Shown: positions 32,562 to 41,059, numbered from the stretch's first letter. The stretch is DNA of 64,000 nt from Micrococcales bacterium UBA7469 (GCA_002479805.1 DLPB01000011.1:8520-72519); one strand, 5' to 3'. The notes: generated from the sequence alone by a model not told the origin. Program-made: numbers and translations.

Positions 32562-32588
32562 TTGCACATCACGAACGAAGAAGGACTT

Positions 32589-34343
32589 ATGTCTAAGGAA
32601 ATGCTCACCGGAGCACAGGCAATCATCCGCTCGCTAGAGATGCTCGGTGTTGACACTGTCTTCGGTTTGCCAGGCGGCGCAATTCTTCCAACCTATGACC
32701 CACTGATGGACAGCAAAAAGATCCGTCACATCTTGGTGCGCCACGAACAGGGTGCGGGTCACGCTGCCGAGGGCTATGCCGCTGCCAGCGGCAAGTTGGG
32801 TGTTTGCATCGCAACTAGCGGCCCGGGTGCCACCAACTTGGTAACCCCGATCATGGACGCGATGATGGACTCGGTTCCGATGCTTGCAATCACCGGCCAG
32901 GTGAACTCGCACGCAATTGGAACCGATGCTTTCCAAGAGGCTGACATCGTCGGTATCACAATGCCAATCACCAAGCACAGCTTCTTGGTTACCGATCCGG
33001 CGGATATTCCAGGCACCATGGCAGCAGCCTACGAGCTGGCAACCACCGGTCGTCCGGGTCCAGTTTTGGTTGACGTTGCCAAGGACGCCCAGAACAAGAA
33101 ATTTGAATTCTCCTGGCCACCTAAGGTCGAACTGCCTGGCTACAAGCCGGTAACTGACCCGCACGGTAAGCAGGTGCAGGCAGCGGCCGAGATGATCTTG
33201 GCTTCTCACAAGCCGATCTTCTACGTCGGTGGCGGTGTGATTCGCGCTGGAGCGCATGCCGAACTTGCTCGTTTGGTTGAGCTGGTTGGCGCACCGGTTA
33301 CCACCACATTGATGGCTCGCGGAGCGTTCCCAGACTCACACCCAAACCACCTAGGTATGCCGGGAATGCACGGCACCGTTCCTGCGGTGACCGGCTTGCA
33401 GAAGGCAGACCTGTTGATCACCCTCGGTGCTCGATTTGATGACCGAGTAACCGGAGATGTAAAGAGCTTTGCACCCAGCGCCAAGGTGATTCACGTTGAT
33501 ATCGACCCTGCGGAGATTGGCAAGATTCGTCACGCCGATGTGCCAATCGTGGGCGATGCCAAGGTGGTAATTGCGATGTTGACTGCCGAGTTGGAAAAGC
33601 AACTCGGTGGCAAAAAGCCTGACTTTGGTTCTTGGTGGCAGTTCCTAAACGGCCTCAAGGAGCGTTACCCACTGGGCTATGTCGACCTAGACGATGGCAA
33701 GCTGGCACCTCAAACCGTTATCAAGCGCATCGGTGAACTATCGGGCCCTGAGGCCATCTACTGCGCAGGCGTCGGTCAGCACCAGATGTGGTCGGCTCAG
33801 TTCATCAAGTATGAGCGGCCAAACTCCTGGGTAAACTCCGGTGGTGCCGGAACCATGGGTTATTCGGTTCCAGCTGCTATGGGTGCCAAGGTTGCTCAGC
33901 CGGAGCGTTTGGTTTGGTCGATTGATGGCGATGGTTGCTTCCAGATGACTAACCAGGAGCTCGCAACCTGCGCGATCAACAACATTCCAATCAAGGTTGC
34001 GATCATCAACAACTCCTCGTTGGGCATGGTTCGTCAGTGGCAGACGCTGTTCTACAACGAGCGCTACTCGAACACTGATTTGCACACCGGAACCGACACC
34101 GTGATGATTCCAGACTTCGTCAAACTCGCAGATGCCTACGGTTGCCTCGCGATTCGCGTCGAGAAGGAAGAAGAGATCGACGCCGCCATCAAGTTGGCGA
34201 TTGAAACCAATGACCGCCCGGTGGTAATTGACTTCATCGTTGGTCGCGATGCCATGGTTTGGCCAATGGTTCCAGCCGGCGTCTCAAACGATGCGGTGCA
34301 GTATGCCCGTGACGCAGCTCCAATCTGGGATGGGGAGGAGTAA
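32589..34343 (+). CDS. ilvB: Acetolactate synthase large subunit
   Basis: A 584-residue thiamine-diphosphate enzyme that condenses two pyruvates, or pyruvate and 2-oxobutyrate. The catalytic Glu is in VRHEQGAGHAAEGYAAASG, and the ThDP/Mg motif is WSIDGDGCFQMTNQELATC through INNSSLGMVRQW. ATG 32589 is chosen over a TTG nine codons upstream because GAAGGA lies 5 bases before it and the family begins here. Spacing to ilvN is 3 bases. Confidence 0.96.
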   Translation: MSKEMLTGAQAIIRSLEMLGVDTVFGLPGGAILPTYDPLMDSKKIRHILVRHEQGAGHAAEGYAAASGKLGVCIATSGPGATNLVTPIMDAMMDSVPMLAITGQVNSHAIGTDAFQEADIVGITMPITKHSFLVTDPADIPGTMAAAYELATTGRPGPVLVDVAKDAQNKKFEFSWPPKVELPGYKPVTDPHGKQVQAAAEMILASHKPIFYVGGGVIRAGAHAELARLVELVGAPVTTTLMARGAFPDSHPNHLGMPGMHGTVPAVTGLQKADLLITLGARFDDRVTGDVKSFAPSAKVIHVDIDPAEIGKIRHADVPIVGDAKVVIAMLTAELEKQLGGKKPDFGSWWQFLNGLKERYPLGYVDLDDGKLAPQTVIKRIGELSGPEAIYCAGVGQHQMWSAQFIKYERPNSWVNSGGAGTMGYSVPAAMGAKVAQPERLVWSIDGDGCFQMTNQELATCAINNIPIKVAIINNSSLGMVRQWQTLFYNERYSNTDLHTGTDTVMIPDFVKLADAYGCLAIRVEKEEEIDAAIKLAIETNDRPVVIDFIVGRDAMVWPMVPAGVSNDAVQYARDAAPIWDGEE

Positions 34344-34346
34344 AGA

Positions 34347-34853
34347 ATGTCTCAGCACGTACTCTCACTTTTGGTTGAAGACCGTCCCGGAATTCTGACC
34401 CGCGTGGCGGCGCTGTTTGCTCGTCGCGGCTTCAACATTGAATCGCTTGCGGTGGGCACCACCGAGGTGGAAGGGCTGTCTCGCATCACCGCGGTTGTGA
34501 ACCTAGACGGTCAGCCGCTGGAGCAGGTCACCAAGCAGCTCAACAAGCTAATCAACGTCCTAAAGATCGTTGAACTGGAGCAGGACTCGTCAATTGCCCG
34601 CGATCACATGCTGATCAAGGTAAAAACCGATGCGTCAACTCGCTCACAGGTGCTAGAAGCCGTTACGCTATTTAGAGCCCGAGTTGTTGATGTTGTGAGT
34701 GACTCGGTTGTAATCGAAGTCACCGGCGACTCAGCAAAGTGCAAGGCGTTCATAAAGGTGCTCGAGCCATTCGGCATCAAAGAACTAGTTCAATCTGGAG
34801 CAATCGCGATTTCTCGCGGCTCTAAGTCAATGAGCGAAAAAGTACTTCGCTAA
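34347..34853 (+). CDS. ilvN: Acetolactate synthase regulatory subunit
   Basis: A 168-residue regulatory subunit that makes acetolactate synthase sensitive to valine. The N-terminal ACT domain is complete (LSLLVEDRPGILTRVAALFA, then RRGFNIESLAVGTTE), and the C-terminal half (VVDVVSDSVVIEVTGD and PFGIKELVQSGAIAISRG) matches the usual second domain. GGGGAGGAG near the end of ilvB serves as ribosome site. Confidence 0.96.
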   Translation: MSQHVLSLLVEDRPGILTRVAALFARRGFNIESLAVGTTEVEGLSRITAVVNLDGQPLEQVTKQLNKLINVLKIVELEQDSSIARDHMLIKVKTDASTRSQVLEAVTLFRARVVDVVSDSVVIEVTGDSAKCKAFIKVLEPFGIKELVQSGAIAISRGSKSMSEKVLR

Positions 34854-34894
34854 ACCAATAGTTTTTCCTATCAACCATCAGAGAAAGAAATAAA

Positions 34895-35920
34895 GTGGCA
34901 GAAATCTTCTACGACAAGGATGCAGACCTAAGCATCATCCAGGGCCGCAAGGTCGCCGTGTTGGGCTTTGGCTCACAGGGTCACGCTCACGCACTGAACC
35001 TAAAGGACTCCGGCGTAGACGTCGTAGTTGGTCTTCCAGAGGGATCAAAGTCTCGCGCCAAGGCAAGCGAGCAGGGCCTAAAGGTTCTTACCCCCGGTGA
35101 GGCAGTGAAGTGGGCAAACGTTATCGTGGTGCTCGCTCCGGACCCAAAGCAGCGCGACCTTTACACCAATGACATCGCTCCAAACCTGGAAGCTGGTGAC
35201 GCGCTGGTATTCGGTCACGGTTTCGCAATTCGTTTTGGCTACATCACCCCACCGAGCGATGTTGACGTATTCCTAGTGGCTCCAAAGGGCCCAGGTCACC
35301 TAGTTCGCCGCGAGTATGTCGCCGGCAAGGGTGTGCCAAACCTAATCGCAGTCGAGCAGGATGCAACCGGCAAGGCAATGGAGGTAGGTCTTTCCTACTC
35401 CAAGGCAATCGGTGGAACCCGCGCCGGCACCATCAAGACCACCTTCACCGAGGAGACCGAGACCGATCTATTCGGTGAGCAGGCAGTGCTCTGCGGTGGT
35501 GCTTCTCAGCTAGTGATGTACGGATTTGAGACCCTAACCGAGGCTGGTTACCAGCCAGAGATCGCCTACTTCGAGGTGCTCCACGAGCTAAAGCTCATCG
35601 TTGACCTGATGTACGAAGGTGGTATCGCGAAGCAGCGTTGGAGCGTTTCTGACACCGCTGAGTACGGTGACTACGTTTCCGGTCCGCGCGTTATTGGCCC
35701 AGAGGTCAAGGACCGCATGAAGGACGTGCTAACCGACATTCAGACCGGTGCATTCGCAAAGCGTTTCATCGACGACCAGGATGCCGGCGCTCCAGAGTTC
35801 AAAGCACTTCGCGCTAAGGGTGAGGCTCACCCAATCGAGGCCACCGGCCGCGAGCTGCGCAAGCTGTTCAGCTGGATCAAGCAGGACGACGACTACCAAG
35901 AAGGCAGCGCAGCCCGCTAA
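34895..35920 (+). CDS. ilvC: Ketol-acid reductoisomerase
   Basis: A 341-residue class I enzyme that rearranges and reduces acetolactate using NADPH. The nucleotide loop is VAVLGFGSQGHAHALNLKDS, and the Mg-binding glutamates and aspartates lie in the C-terminal knotted domain (EVLHELKLIVDLMYEGG). It starts with GTG behind AGAAAGAA, 41 bases after ilvN. Leucine is written mostly as CTA and codons are highly uniform, pointing to strong expression. A strong terminator follows. Confidence 0.96.
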   Translation: MAEIFYDKDADLSIIQGRKVAVLGFGSQGHAHALNLKDSGVDVVVGLPEGSKSRAKASEQGLKVLTPGEAVKWANVIVVLAPDPKQRDLYTNDIAPNLEAGDALVFGHGFAIRFGYITPPSDVDVFLVAPKGPGHLVRREYVAGKGVPNLIAVEQDATGKAMEVGLSYSKAIGGTRAGTIKTTFTEETETDLFGEQAVLCGGASQLVMYGFETLTEAGYQPEIAYFEVLHELKLIVDLMYEGGIAKQRWSVSDTAEYGDYVSGPRVIGPEVKDRMKDVLTDIQTGAFAKRFIDDQDAGAPEFKALRAKGEAHPIEATGRELRKLFSWIKQDDDYQEGSAAR

Positions 35921-35930
35921 AGCTTCACCT

Positions 35931-35958
35931 AAAAGCCCCCGAGCAATCGGGGGCTTTT
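35931..35958. terminator. Rho-independent terminator of the ilv operon
   Basis: A 12-bp perfect stem (AAAAGCCCCCGA at 35931-35942 and its complement at 35947-35958) with a GCAA tetraloop, ending in T4. It closes the ilvD-ilvB-ilvN-ilvC unit directly before a new leaderless-type promoter. Confidence 0.93.
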
Positions 35959-35973
35959 GGCTATTCTGGGGCA

Positions 35974-36513
35974 ATGGCTAAAGCAATCTTCTACGGGGTC
36001 ATATCACTCGACGGATACCTGGCAGCACCCGATGGGGATATGAGCTGGGCGGAGAAGTATCTTTCTCCCGATGAGGATTTTGGCTGGATGGAGTTGATTT
36101 CCAGCTCTGGTGCGATGCTGCAGGGTCGCAAGACCTTCGAGTTTGAACTCGATTCGGTTCCAGATATGGAACGCATTTTGCCGACCTATGTCTTGACCGA
36201 GCAGCCGCTGAAGTTTGATGGACTAACGATTCCTAACCTCTATTTCATCGGGGGAGATCTGCGCGAGGTGGTCAAAACCATCATGCAAAAGCACCCAGGG
36301 GATCTGTTTATCGGCGGTGGTGCGATGCTGGTGGACACGCTTTTGGTGATGGGCCTTATCGATGAGCTTCGATTGTTTATCGCCCCGGATATTCTCGGGG
36401 GAGGAACCAAGCTGTTCAAAGGCTCCAAGGTTTCTCAGCAATTCAAATTGCAATCCAGCAAGTCGTATGAATCTGGTCTGGTGGAGTTGCGACTGCGGAA
36501 AAGTGGCTATTAG
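35974..36513 (+). CDS. Dihydrofolate-reductase-like (RibD C-terminal) protein
   Basis: A 179-residue protein of the RibD C-terminal / DHFR-like superfamily, possibly an NADPH-dependent reductase of unknown substrate. FYGVISLDGYLAAPDGDMSW at the N-terminus and DLFIGGGAMLVDTLLVMGL and DELRLFIAPDILGGGTKLF later are typical. TATTCT ends 6 bases before the ATG with no ribosome site, a leaderless pattern. It stands alone between two terminator or operator elements. Confidence 0.85.
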   Translation: MAKAIFYGVISLDGYLAAPDGDMSWAEKYLSPDEDFGWMELISSSGAMLQGRKTFEFELDSVPDMERILPTYVLTEQPLKFDGLTIPNLYFIGGDLREVVKTIMQKHPGDLFIGGGAMLVDTLLVMGLIDELRLFIAPDILGGGTKLFKGSKVSQQFKLQSSKSYESGLVELRLRKSGY

Positions 36514-36516
36514 GTA

Positions 36517-36532
36517 ATACCCCTGGGGGTAT
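36517..36532. promoter_or_regulatory. CsoR/CstR-type operator before the Cys-rich small protein
   Basis: ATACCCCTGGGGGTAT, a G/C-tract palindrome typical of CsoR-family sites, differs at only two positions from the site at 41028-41043 beside the CsoR-family gene. It lies 44 bases before the ATG of the 40-residue protein and nowhere near another promoter on that strand. Binding by the regulator at 40731-40988 is inferred. Confidence 0.8.
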
Positions 36533-36576
36533 TTTGTAGTAATGTGTTTTTGTTTCCAAAAACAAAGGAATTGATT

Positions 36577-36699
36577 ATGTGCTCACAGGCAATGTGTTAC
36601 GAATGCAACAAGATCACTTGGCAGGGTTGCGGCCAGCATGTCGAAGAAGCCCTGGCTGGCGTGCCAGAAGACCAAATCTGCAGCTGCCCACGCGACTAA
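36577..36699 (+). CDS. Small Cys-rich protein, probable member of the CstR-like regulon
   Basis: A 40-residue protein with six cysteines at positions 2, 7, 10, 18, 35 and 37, arranged as CYEC, CGQH and CSC. The spacing suggests a metal-binding or sulfane-sulfur-binding peptide. AAAGGA lies 7 bases before the ATG, an excellent ribosome site, and codon use matches the host. A CsoR-type operator precedes it. Similar short actinobacterial proteins with a GCGxH-V-xVP pattern are remembered but unnamed. Function is unknown; a role in persulfide or metal handling is inferred from the operator. Confidence 0.75.
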   Translation: MCSQAMCYECNKITWQGCGQHVEEALAGVPEDQICSCPRD

Positions 36700-36765
36700 T
36701 AGCCGCCTTGCGGCACTAGACTTTAGCCATTCCCATCGCTGTCGATAACGACGTTAGGTTTGCCA

Positions 36766-38361
36766 TTGTCTAAGCCAGTTGTTCTTATTGCTGAAGAGCT
36801 TTCGCCTGCCACGGTTGAGGCCCTCGGTCCAGATTTCGAAATCCGCAGTGTTGATGGGGCGGATCGCTCCCAACTACTGCCTGCCCTGGCAGACGCCAAT
36901 GCCGTGCTGATTCGCTCGGCAACCAAGATGGACGAAGAAGCCATCGCAGCGGCTCCAAAGCTCAAGGTAATTGCCCGCGCCGGTGTTGGCTTGGACAACG
37001 TCGACATCAAGGCCGCAACTAACGCCGGTGTCATGGTGGTAAACGCACCAACTTCCAACGTGATCTCTGCTGCCGAGTTGGCCATTGGCCAACTGATGGC
37101 GCTCTCCCGCCACATCCCAGACGCCAATGCCTCGCTAAAGAACGGTGAGTGGAAGCGCGCTAAGTACACCGGTGTTGAGCTGTATGAAAAGACCATCGGA
37201 ATCATCGGTCTTGGCCGCATTGGAACCCTGGTGGCCCAGCGACTTTCCGGCTTTGGGGTGACCCTGATCGGTTATGACCCATACGTTACCCAGGCACGCG
37301 CCGAACAAATCGGTGTTGAGCTGGTCGATATGGATCAGATGATGAAGCGTGCTGACTACATCACGATTCACATCCCAAAGACTCCGGAGACCACCGGCAT
37401 GATCTCAACCGATCAGTTTGCGATTGCCAAGCCAAATCTTCGCATCGTGAACTGCTCCCGCGGTGGCATCATCGACGAGGCGGCGCTCTACGCGGCGCTT
37501 AAGTCTGGCCGCATCGCAGGCGCTGGTTTGGATGTGTTCGTAAATGAACCTCCAAAGGACTCACCACTTTTGACTTTGGAGAACATCCTGGTCACCCCAC
37601 ACCTTGGTGCATCAACCGATGAGGCTCAGGAGAAGGCTGGTATCTCGGTTGCTCGCTCAGTTCGTCTAGCGCTAGCCGGCGACCTAGTTCCAGATGCCGT
37701 AAACGTGGCCGGCGGTGTAATCGACGCTTCGGTGAAACCGGGAATCCCGCTGGCCGAGAAGCTTGGCCAGATTGTTGCCGGCCTTGCCCACACCTCAATC
37801 GTGTCGGTGGAGTTTGAGGCTCGTGGTGAGATTGCCGCCCACGATGTCACGGTGCTGAAGTTGGCCGCCCTCAAGGGCCTATTCCAGACCATGGTCACCG
37901 AGCAGGTCTCTTACGTCAATGCACCGCTCATGGCGGAGCAGCGCGGTGTTGAGGTTCGCCTGACTCAGGCAACCGAGAGCGATGAGTACCGCAACGTCAC
38001 CACTTTAAAGGCTGTGCTTTCGGATGGTTCGGTAGTTTCTGCTGGCGGCACCGTGATTGGCCCGAAGCACCACCAGAAGGTAGTTTCCATCAATGGCTAT
38101 GACGTCGAGCTTTCAATGGCCGACCACATGGTTGTCATGGTTTACCAGGATCGTCCAGGAATCGTTGCGGTTTACGGCAAGGCGTTCGCCGAGGCCAATG
38201 TAAACATCGCAGCGATGACCATTGCTCGTCAGCAGCGCGGTGGCAAGGCACTGAGTGTTATTACCGTGGACTCTCCGGTTGCACCGGAAATCCTGGAGCA
38301 GCTGCGGGCAGAGATTAAGGCCGACACCATGCAGGCGATTTCTATCTCAGAGGCTTACTAA
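36766..38361 (+). CDS. serA: D-3-phosphoglycerate dehydrogenase
   Basis: A 531-residue long-form enzyme that starts serine synthesis by oxidising 3-phosphoglycerate. Domains in order: substrate and NAD domains (IGIIGLGRIGTLVAQRLSGF; catalytic Arg in NCSRGGIIDEAAL, Glu in NEPPKDSPL, His in TPHLGASTDEAQ), an intervening domain about 310-450, and an ACT domain (VMVYQDRPGIVAVYGKAFAE) that mediates serine feedback. TTG 36766 is chosen over TTG 36760 because MSKPVVLIAEELS is the usual beginning. TTAGG, 7-8 bases upstream, may act as ribosome site. Confidence 0.94.
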   Translation: MSKPVVLIAEELSPATVEALGPDFEIRSVDGADRSQLLPALADANAVLIRSATKMDEEAIAAAPKLKVIARAGVGLDNVDIKAATNAGVMVVNAPTSNVISAAELAIGQLMALSRHIPDANASLKNGEWKRAKYTGVELYEKTIGIIGLGRIGTLVAQRLSGFGVTLIGYDPYVTQARAEQIGVELVDMDQMMKRADYITIHIPKTPETTGMISTDQFAIAKPNLRIVNCSRGGIIDEAALYAALKSGRIAGAGLDVFVNEPPKDSPLLTLENILVTPHLGASTDEAQEKAGISVARSVRLALAGDLVPDAVNVAGGVIDASVKPGIPLAEKLGQIVAGLAHTSIVSVEFEARGEIAAHDVTVLKLAALKGLFQTMVTEQVSYVNAPLMAEQRGVEVRLTQATESDEYRNVTTLKAVLSDGSVVSAGGTVIGPKHHQKVVSINGYDVELSMADHMVVMVYQDRPGIVAVYGKAFAEANVNIAAMTIARQQRGGKALSVITVDSPVAPEILEQLRAEIKADTMQAISISEAY

Positions 38362-38373
38362 GTCTTTACCAAA

Positions 38374-38402
38374 AAAACAGGGCCCAATCTGGGCCCTGTT
38401 TT
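38374..38402. terminator. Bidirectional rho-independent terminator
   Basis: A 13-bp perfect stem (AAAACAGGGCCCA at 38374-38386 and its complement at 38390-38402) with a 3-base loop and T4/A7 flanks. It separates serA from the convergent CoA-disulfide reductase operon. Confidence 0.93.
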
Positions 38403-38412
38403 AGTTTGAAGA

Positions 38413-40059
38413 TTATTTAGTTGCTGCTCTTGCTCTGGCGTCCATGCCGCTGCGCCAGGTGGTGTATCCACCGTCTAGATTCCTAACGTCAATGCCTTGG
38501 CTGCGCAGGATCTGAGTCGCGGTGTGACCGCGTTGACCAACTGCACACGTCACAATGACCTGCTTACCGATTAGCTCGCTTATGTGATTGCGCAATTCAT
38601 CTACGGGGATCAGGACCGAGTTTGGAATGCTGCCTAGTTGATTCTCCCCTTGAGTCCTGACGTCAATCACAACTGCGCCGGCTTGTTGAGCGGATTCAAC
38701 TTCGTACCACTGGATGTTCGGAGTCTTGCCCTGAAGAACGTTGTTACCAACGTAACCAGCCTGATTTATCGCATCTTTGGCGCTACCAAAAGGCGGTGCG
38801 TATGCGAGCTCCAGGTCCATCAGATCATCAACGGTGAGCCCAGCAAAGATTGCGGTGGCAATGACATCGATTCGCTTGTCAACACCGTCAAAACCAACGC
38901 CCTGGGCACCCAGCAGCTTGCCACTCTCAGGGTCAAATAGCAGCTTGAGGGAAACTCGTTCCGCCCCCGGGTAATAGCCAGCATGGCTACCAGGGTGAAG
39001 GTGAATCACATTGTGCTTTATGCCATTTGCCTTTGCGGCGGTCTCGGTAAGTCCGGTAACCGCCACCGCCATCCCAAACGCACCGATGATGCCGGTGCCG
39101 ATTGCCTTTTTGGCAGACACTTTCTCGCCAGCGATGACATCCGCAACCAGGCGGCCGTGGCGATTGGCAAGATTGGCCAGCCAGATCATCTGGTTTTGCC
39201 CGGTTAGCGAATTGGTCTTCTCGGCAGCGTCACCCACGGCATAGATGTCCGGATTGGAGGTGCGCATTTGGTCATCAACCCAGATGCCGCCAGCTTGACC
39301 TATTTTGAGTCCGGCAGCGACGGCGAGACTGTGATCGGCTTCAACCCCGACGGCCATGACAACCAGATCAGCGGCTATTTCCTTGCCACTTGAGAGCACA
39401 AGCGACCGCTCTTTGATCAAAGTGGTGTTGGCATTGAGTTCGAGGTTTATCCCGTTTTCCACCAGCAGAGCTTGCAGCGGTTCAATGATCTCCGGGTCAT
39501 ACTGCGGCAGGATCGTGTCCTTTGAGCTGATCAAGGTGGTGTCAATGCCGCGGTGTCTTAGGTTCTCGGCTAGCTCAACACCAATAAAGCCAGCTCCGAT
39601 GATCGCGGCCGATGAAACCTCACCCTTGTCCACCAAGGCCTTAATCTTCACCGCATCGGGAACGTCGCGCAAAACATGAGCTCTCTCAGCCCCCTCTATT
39701 TGAGCGATTTTGGGCTTTGCCCCGGTGGAGAGGATCAGTGAGTCATAGCTCTCGATGTAGTTTTGCTGGGATTCAAGGTTTTTGACCTCGACAGTCTTTT
39801 CTGCGGCGTTGATCTTGACCACTCGCGTATTGACACGAACGTCGAGATTGAAGCGGTTTTTCAGAGACTGCGGGGTTTGCAGAAGCAAATCGCTCTCCTG
39901 CGGGATTACCTCACCAACGTGATAGGGCAGCCCGCAGTTGGCATAGGAGACGTGAGGACCCTGTTCGAAAACGATGATTTCAGCCTCTTCTTTTTGCCTG
40001 CGAAGCCGGGTTGCAGCCGACATGCCGCCGGCAACACCACCAACAATTACTACCTTCAA
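38413..40059 (-). CDS. cdr: CoA-disulfide/persulfide reductase fused to rhodanese
   Basis: A 548-residue fusion. The N-terminal 450 residues are an FAD/NAD(P)H disulfide reductase: VIVGGVAGGMSAATRLRRQ, the single redox Cys42 in SYANCGLPYHVG, and an NAD loop IIGAGFIGVELAENL. The C-terminal 90 residues are a rhodanese with nucleophile Cys505 in CAVGQRG. Such CoADR-RHD proteins reduce CoA persulfide or polysulfide with NADH. TTG 40059 directly follows the upstream stop (TAATTG), so it is coupled to the rhodanese gene before it. Last gene of the CsoR-led operon. Confidence 0.9.
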   Translation of the reverse strand: MKVVIVGGVAGGMSAATRLRRQKEEAEIIVFEQGPHVSYANCGLPYHVGEVIPQESDLLLQTPQSLKNRFNLDVRVNTRVVKINAAEKTVEVKNLESQQNYIESYDSLILSTGAKPKIAQIEGAERAHVLRDVPDAVKIKALVDKGEVSSAAIIGAGFIGVELAENLRHRGIDTTLISSKDTILPQYDPEIIEPLQALLVENGINLELNANTTLIKERSLVLSSGKEIAADLVVMAVGVEADHSLAVAAGLKIGQAGGIWVDDQMRTSNPDIYAVGDAAEKTNSLTGQNQMIWLANLANRHGRLVADVIAGEKVSAKKAIGTGIIGAFGMAVAVTGLTETAAKANGIKHNVIHLHPGSHAGYYPGAERVSLKLLFDPESGKLLGAQGVGFDGVDKRIDVIATAIFAGLTVDDLMDLELAYAPPFGSAKDAINQAGYVGNNVLQGKTPNIQWYEVESAQQAGAVVIDVRTQGENQLGSIPNSVLIPVDELRNHISELIGKQVIVTCAVGQRGHTATQILRSQGIDVRNLDGGYTTWRSGMDARARAATK

Positions 40060-40392
40060 TTACTTCACAATCTTCAGGCCGGCACGCTGCCAGCCAATCA
40101 TTCCGCCGGATACGTTCAGCACCTGGAAACCGGCTCGGCTGAGGATCTCAGCTGCCCGCTGGCTGCGCATGCCAGATTGGCACACCACAATAATCTGTCG
40201 CTCTCTTGGGATTTCGCCCAAGCGTCGCTCAATTACCTGCACCGAGATGTGCTTGGCTCCGGGTGCGTGGCCGCTGCGATACTCGCCTGCCTCACGGACA
40301 TCAATCAGCATCGCACCCTGCTGCTGTGCCTCGAAGGCTTTGGCAGGGGAGACGGTCTGGTACTTCTTTTTGAATAGGTCGAAAAATCCCAC
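40060..40392 (-). CDS. Single-domain rhodanese
   Basis: A 110-residue sulfurtransferase with nucleophile Cys in VVCQSGMRSQRA and the acidic motif LIDVREAGEYRSGHAPGA. The start is GTG 40392, sharing one base with the previous stop (TAGTG); the N-terminus FFDLFKKKYQTVSP is short and not a signal peptide, so it is cytoplasmic. It would carry persulfide sulfur between donors and the fused reductase encoded next. Confidence 0.9.
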   Translation of the reverse strand: MGFFDLFKKKYQTVSPAKAFEAQQQGAMLIDVREAGEYRSGHAPGAKHISVQVIERRLGEIPRERQIIVVCQSGMRSQRAAEILSRAGFQVLNVSGGMIGWQRAGLKIVK

Positions 40393-40709
40393 TACTTGCT
40401 CGCCTCGAAGGAAACATCCTTGCCTGCGGCGATCCAAGCACCGGTACCACCGGCAACGGACACCACGTCAAAGCCTTGAGCCAAAAGGTAATCGGCAGCC
40501 TTCATGGAGCGCACCCCACCCTGGCAAATTAGCCAAATCTGTTCGTCCTGTGGCAACTCGGCGGTGCGATCTGCAACAGTGCTCAGTGGAATGTGGTGGG
40601 CATTTGGAACGTGTCCAGCCTCAAACTCGTGATCTTCACGCACGTCGACAACGAACTTGCCTTCCGCAATCGCGTTTTCTAGGTCATTGATAGTTACTTC
40701 GGTAGCCAT
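40392..40709 (-). CDS. Single-domain rhodanese
   Basis: A 105-residue sulfurtransferase: FVVDVREDHEFEAGHVPNA and the catalytic loop LICQGGVRSMKA. AAAGGA lies 7 bases before the ATG. It is the first structural gene after the CsoR-family regulator, 21 bases downstream of its stop. The six-residue loop begins CQGGVR, slightly different from CQSGMR in its neighbour, so the two probably differ in sulfur partner. Confidence 0.9.
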   Translation of the reverse strand: MATEVTINDLENAIAEGKFVVDVREDHEFEAGHVPNAHHIPLSTVADRTAELPQDEQIWLICQGGVRSMKAADYLLAQGFDVVSVAGGTGAWIAAGKDVSFEASK

Positions 40710-40730
40710 TTCTTATCCTTTCTAAATCCT

Positions 40731-40988
40731 CTAGCTCAGCGAGAGGAAAGCCTTTTCTAGTTTTGCCTTGTCGGCGATACCTGCCTCATCGCTTCCGCAG
40801 TGTGAGATGCCGGAGGCGATCAGGGTGAAAGCTGCGCGGCTAATCGCAGCCTGGGCAGCTGCTAGCTGGGTTAGCACATCGGTGCACTCGCGGCCTTCTT
40901 CAACCATTCGAATAATTCCACCGAGTTGGCCCTGCGCTCTTGCCAGACGCTTCTTTACGGCGTCCAGATCCTCTTCGGGAATCTGCAT
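40731..40988 (-). CDS. CsoR-family repressor, CstR-like (persulfide-sensing type)
   Basis: An 85-residue four-helix repressor. The family core VKKRLARAQGQLGGIIRMVEEGRECTDVLTQL is present in two conserved halves. Cys35 and Cys64 are 29 residues apart as in CstR, but the copper-ligand His expected four residues before the second Cys is Gly60 (a His is at 63), so copper sensing is unlikely. It heads the rhodanese/reductase operon. A TATAGT -10 box lies at 41018-41023 on the minus strand and GAAAGG serves as ribosome site. It probably represses itself. Confidence 0.9.
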   Translation of the reverse strand: MQIPEEDLDAVKKRLARAQGQLGGIIRMVEEGRECTDVLTQLAAAQAAISRAAFTLIASGISHCGSDEAGIADKAKLEKAFLSLS

Positions 40989-41027
40989 GAATACAGCCTT
41001 TCAACTTGACGTTCTAAACTATAGCAC

Positions 41028-41043
41028 ATACCCTAGGGGGTAT
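41028..41043. promoter_or_regulatory. CsoR/CstR-type operator between the two sulfurtransferase units
   Basis: ATACCCTAGGGGGTAT covers the -10 hexamer TACCCT (41029-41034) of a plus-strand promoter whose -35 is TTGACG (41006-41011, 17-base spacing). It also lies just upstream of the minus-strand -10 of the regulator gene. One bound tetramer could therefore shut off both directions. Confidence 0.85.
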
Positions 41044-41059
41044 CTTGAAAGGATCACCA

